The notes under the pieces are model-generated. The model did no database searches, was not told the DNA's origin, and saw only the letters and a program-made list of their open reading frames with translations. Shown in pieces: positions 5,278 through 7,293 of a stretch of 7,293 nt of DNA. How positions within the stretch are numbered: the first letter of the stretch is position 1; each line of letters starts with the position of its first letter. Source of the stretch: Erysipelotrichaceae bacterium (GTDB lineage Bacteria > Bacillota_I > Bacilli_A > Erysipelotrichales > Erysipelotrichaceae); assembly GCA_021442745.1 (NCBI GenBank), contig JABUSI010000070.1, positions 1 through 7,293 of the forward strand, given 5' to 3'. The translations under genes were made by a program, and so were the position numbers.

Positions 5278-6051
5278 TTATTCAGGTCGAATCTGGATCC
5301 GCTCAATATGTACTGCGCGATGTGTGGATTCATCAATGCAGACTTTAACTCCGCAGAAAATACCGGGATTGTCTGCAACCGTATATTTTGTTTTTTCTTC
5401 CGTCAGCATCCGCGTCAGCGTTTCCCGGATATCCCTTCCCAGTACGCTTTCATATGCACCGCACATGCCGGCATCGGTAATATAAGCACACCCGTCTGCT
5501 ATCATTTCATCAGCAGTCTGCACATGTGTATGGGTTCCCACGACGACTTCCAAACGATCTTTGAAATACCGCATGAATGCAATTTTTTCACCGGTTGCTT
5601 CCGCATGAATATCCACAAAATGAACGTCGCAAGGATATTCACTCAGTAATCGTTCCATCGTCGTAAAAGGACTCTCGCTGCAGTTATCCATAAAAACTTT
5701 ACCGCAAAGATTGAAAACTCCTACCTTCAGCCCTTTGCAGTCGACCACAATCGCCGGTTTGCCGGGTTCTGTAGGAATCAAATTTGCAGGCCGGATCATA
5801 TTCGGAAGATACTCCATATACTCCAGGATTTCGCTTTTGGAAAACGTGTGATTTCCCATCGTGATGACATCAATTCCCAAAGAAATCAAAGACTGATAAA
5901 TCTTTTTTGTGATTCCTTTCCCGTGAGCACTGTTTTCCCCGTTCGCAATGACCAGGTCGATTTCGTGTTTTTTCATAAGACCCGGCAGTAATTCTGTAAC
6001 GACTTTGCGTCCGCTTGCTCCGACAATATCACCGATAAACAGAATGTTCAT
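5278..6051 (-). CDS. ymdB: YmdB-family metallophosphoesterase (2',3'-cyclic-nucleotide phosphodiesterase)
   Basis: YmdB is a cytoplasmic calcineurin-like phosphodiesterase with a dinuclear metal centre; the Bacillus subtilis protein hydrolyses 2',3'-cAMP and affects biofilm and motility decisions. The product has 257 residues, close to the usual length of about 260. Metal ligands are visible in the expected order: Asp8 (FIGDIVG), Glu39 and Asn40 (ANGENSAHGKG), Asn67 and His68 (TMGNHTF), His149 (DIHAEATGEK), and His174 and His176 (VGTHTHVQTAD). The conserved ITDAGMCG (191-198) follows. The ATG lies 2 nt after the rny stop with only a weak upstream GGAAA, so translation is likely coupled. The rny-ymdB pairing is widespread in Bacillota and suggests a link between mRNA decay and cyclic-nucleotide signalling, since RNA cleavage can release 2',3'-cyclic products. 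A terminator follows at once. Confidence 0.95.
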   Translation of the reverse strand: MNILFIGDIVGASGRKVVTELLPGLMKKHEIDLVIANGENSAHGKGITKKIYQSLISLGIDVITMGNHTFSKSEILEYMEYLPNMIRPANLIPTEPGKPAIVVDCKGLKVGVFNLCGKVFMDNCSESPFTTMERLLSEYPCDVHFVDIHAEATGEKIAFMRYFKDRLEVVVGTHTHVQTADEMIADGCAYITDAGMCGAYESVLGRDIRETLTRMLTEEKTKYTVADNPGIFCGVKVCIDESTHRAVHIERIQIRPE

Positions 6052-6053
6052 GA

Positions 6054-7241
6054 TTATTTTGCAATTTCCGTAGCACGTGTTTCCCGAACAACAGTGATTT
6101 TAATCTGACCCGGATATGTCAGTTCACTCTCAATTCGTTCTTTGATTTCGCGGGCAACACGTTCACAATCCGCATCCTTCAAGCGATCCGGCAATGCCAT
6201 AACACGGATTTCACGGCCGGCTTGAATCGCAAAGGAACGCTCAATTCCATCAAAACTGTTCGCAATCTTTTCCAGATTCTCCAGACGATTGATGTAGTTT
6301 TCCATGGACTCATAACGAGCACCCGGACGAGCAGCACTTAAAGTATCCGCTGCTGCCACCAGATTGGAAATCAATCCCTTAGGTTCTACATCACCGTGGT
6401 GTGCTTCAATCGCATTTAACACAACCGGATGTTCACCATGCTTTTTGGCAACCTTGACACCAAGTTCCACATGGCTTCCTTCCACTTCAAAGTCAATCGC
6501 TTTACCGATATCATGCAATAAACCGGCACGTTTTGCCAGATTCTGATTCAATCCCAGTTCGGCAGCCATAATTCCCGCAAACGTTGCAACTTCAATACTG
6601 TGCTGCAAGACGTTCTGACCATAAGAATAACGATAGCGCAAACGTCCGATTAACCGTACCAGTTCACGATCCATTTTGCCTAATCCGAGTTTGAATACTG
6701 CATCTTCACCGGTCTTCTGAATCACTTCTTCCAGTTCCTTTGTCATCTTGGAAACAACTTCTTCAATACGTCCCGGTTGAATCCGTCCGTCTTTGATCAA
6801 ATGCTCCAGAGTCAGTCTGGCAATTTCCCTGCGAATCGGATCGAAGCAGGAAATCGTAATGGTTTCCGGTGTATCGTCAATAATCAAATCGACACCCGTT
6901 GCCTGTTCGATTGCACGGATATTTCGTCCTTCACGGCCGATAATACGACCTTTCATTTCTTCGGTAGGAAGACCGACAACACTGATTGTACGTTCCATTG
7001 TTTCTTCTTGCGAATATCTCTGGATTGCTAACGCAATGACGTTTCTTGCGATTTCCGCACTCTTTGCCTTAGCTTCTTCTTCCTTATCCTTAATATATGC
7101 TGTCATTTCGTTTGCGGTTCTCTTTTCAACAATCGCAAACAATTCTTCTTTTGCTTCTGCTGCACTCATGCAGGCAATGCGTTCCAATTCAGCAACCTGA
7201 CCATCAATTTTGGTCTGTAATTGTCGCTCCATCTTTTCCAA
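6054..7241 (-). CDS. rny: Ribonuclease Y (RNase Y), C-terminal part with coiled-coil remnant, KH and HD domains
   Basis: RNase Y is the membrane-anchored endoribonuclease that starts mRNA decay in many Gram-positives. Counting from the TTG at 7241, residues 1-80 are a charged coiled coil. The KH domain (about 85-150) has GRIIGREGRN with its GxxG loop at 98-107. The HD domain shows His214 (LQHSIEVA), His243-Asp244 (LLHDIGKA) and Asp299 (AAADTLSAARPGAR). The end, TVVRETRATEIAK, is typical of the family. Full-length RNase Y has roughly 510-520 residues, so the N-terminal membrane helix and much of the coiled coil, roughly 120 residues, are absent. The frame is open up to 7283, where a TAA (7286-7284) interrupts it 7 nt before the window edge. 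The true start probably lies outside, so 7241 is only the first possible start inside; an ATG at 7232 is an alternative. The function of the visible part is secure. Confidence 0.92.
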   Translation of the reverse strand: MEKMERQLQTKIDGQVAELERIACMSAAEAKEELFAIVEKRTANEMTAYIKDKEEEAKAKSAEIARNVIALAIQRYSQEETMERTISVVGLPTEEMKGRIIGREGRNIRAIEQATGVDLIIDDTPETITISCFDPIRREIARLTLEHLIKDGRIQPGRIEEVVSKMTKELEEVIQKTGEDAVFKLGLGKMDRELVRLIGRLRYRYSYGQNVLQHSIEVATFAGIMAAELGLNQNLAKRAGLLHDIGKAIDFEVEGSHVELGVKVAKKHGEHPVVLNAIEAHHGDVEPKGLISNLVAAADTLSAARPGARYESMENYINRLENLEKIANSFDGIERSFAIQAGREIRVMALPDRLKDADCERVAREIKERIESELTYPGQIKITVVRETRATEIAK

Positions 7242-7283
7242 TTCTGATGCTTTTACTTTTAATTGCGCGGCTTGATCGTCTAC

Positions 7284-7286
7284 TTA
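7284..7286 (-). other. rny: In-frame TAA upstream of the visible RNase Y frame
   Basis: Following the rny frame upstream of the TTG, the codons give VDDQAAQLKVKASE, still coiled-coil in character, then TAA, then GCT GTT (Ala-Val) at the edge. RNase Y of related bacteria continues here for roughly 100 more residues to a membrane helix. Either the gene carries a nonsense codon, or a base is wrong near the edge, or this lineage uses a shorter soluble protein starting within the visible part. The other two frames of this short stretch do not resemble a coiled coil, which argues against a simple frameshift. Confidence 0.6.
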
Positions 7287-7293
7287 AACAGCA

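Noticed and set aside
5094..5378. 94-residue minus-strand frame across the ymdB-mraZ gap
   Set aside because: It overlaps the end of ymdB out of frame, runs through the terminator and promoter, and ends out of frame in mraZ. It is a chance frame in A/T-rich DNA.
6793..7200. 135-residue open frame on the plus strand
   Set aside because: It is antisense to the well-supported RNase Y coding sequence and its composition reflects the complement of KH and coiled-coil codons.

Overview
The window is a compact stretch of a low-to-moderate-GC Gram-positive (Bacillota) chromosome. Every gene lies on the minus strand, so transcription runs from high to low coordinates. It holds the start of the division and cell wall (dcw) cluster, preceded by an RNA-decay/signalling pair. 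Gene content and order fit Bacilli or Erysipelotrichia-like bacteria: mraZ, rsmH, ftsL, a PASTA-bearing class B PBP, mraY, murD, with no murE or murF between the PBP and mraY. The lineage is inferred from order and protein style, not from a database search.

Region by region in the direction of transcription: rny (RNase Y, N-terminus missing) runs from the right edge to 6054. ymdB (metallophosphoesterase) follows 2 nt later and ends at 5278. A strong intrinsic terminator (5238-5271) closes that unit. The 170-nt gap between ymdB and mraZ holds the terminator, an A/T-rich UP-like stretch, a sigma-A type promoter (TTGTAA, 16 nt, TATAAT), and a striking array of GGTGAA direct repeats spaced 10 or 11 bp. 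The array runs from the predicted transcription start to the GTG start codon of mraZ and is best read as the MraZ autoregulatory operator. The genes mraZ, rsmH, ftsL, ftsI/pbp, mraY and murD then follow with gaps of 1-28 nt or short overlaps, so they look like one operon. murD is cut by the left edge.

How the genes work together: MraZ probably tunes the operon from its own promoter. RsmH methylates 16S rRNA. FtsL and the class B PBP build septal peptidoglycan. MraY and MurD make the lipid-linked precursor that the PBP uses. RNase Y and YmdB form a separate RNA-turnover and signalling unit.

The main oddity is an in-frame TAA in the PBP gene (codon 253, 2693-2695). Both sides are otherwise intact and in the same frame. 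The stop sits in one arm of a perfect 8-bp inverted repeat whose other arm is the conserved LTI-coding sequence, and the surrounding residues depart from the family consensus. This looks like a hairpin-templated (template-switch) mutation, or a sequencing or assembly artefact of the same kind. A second in-frame TAA lies in the RNase Y frame near the right edge (7284-7286). I found no defence system, mobile element, CRISPR array or RNA gene.
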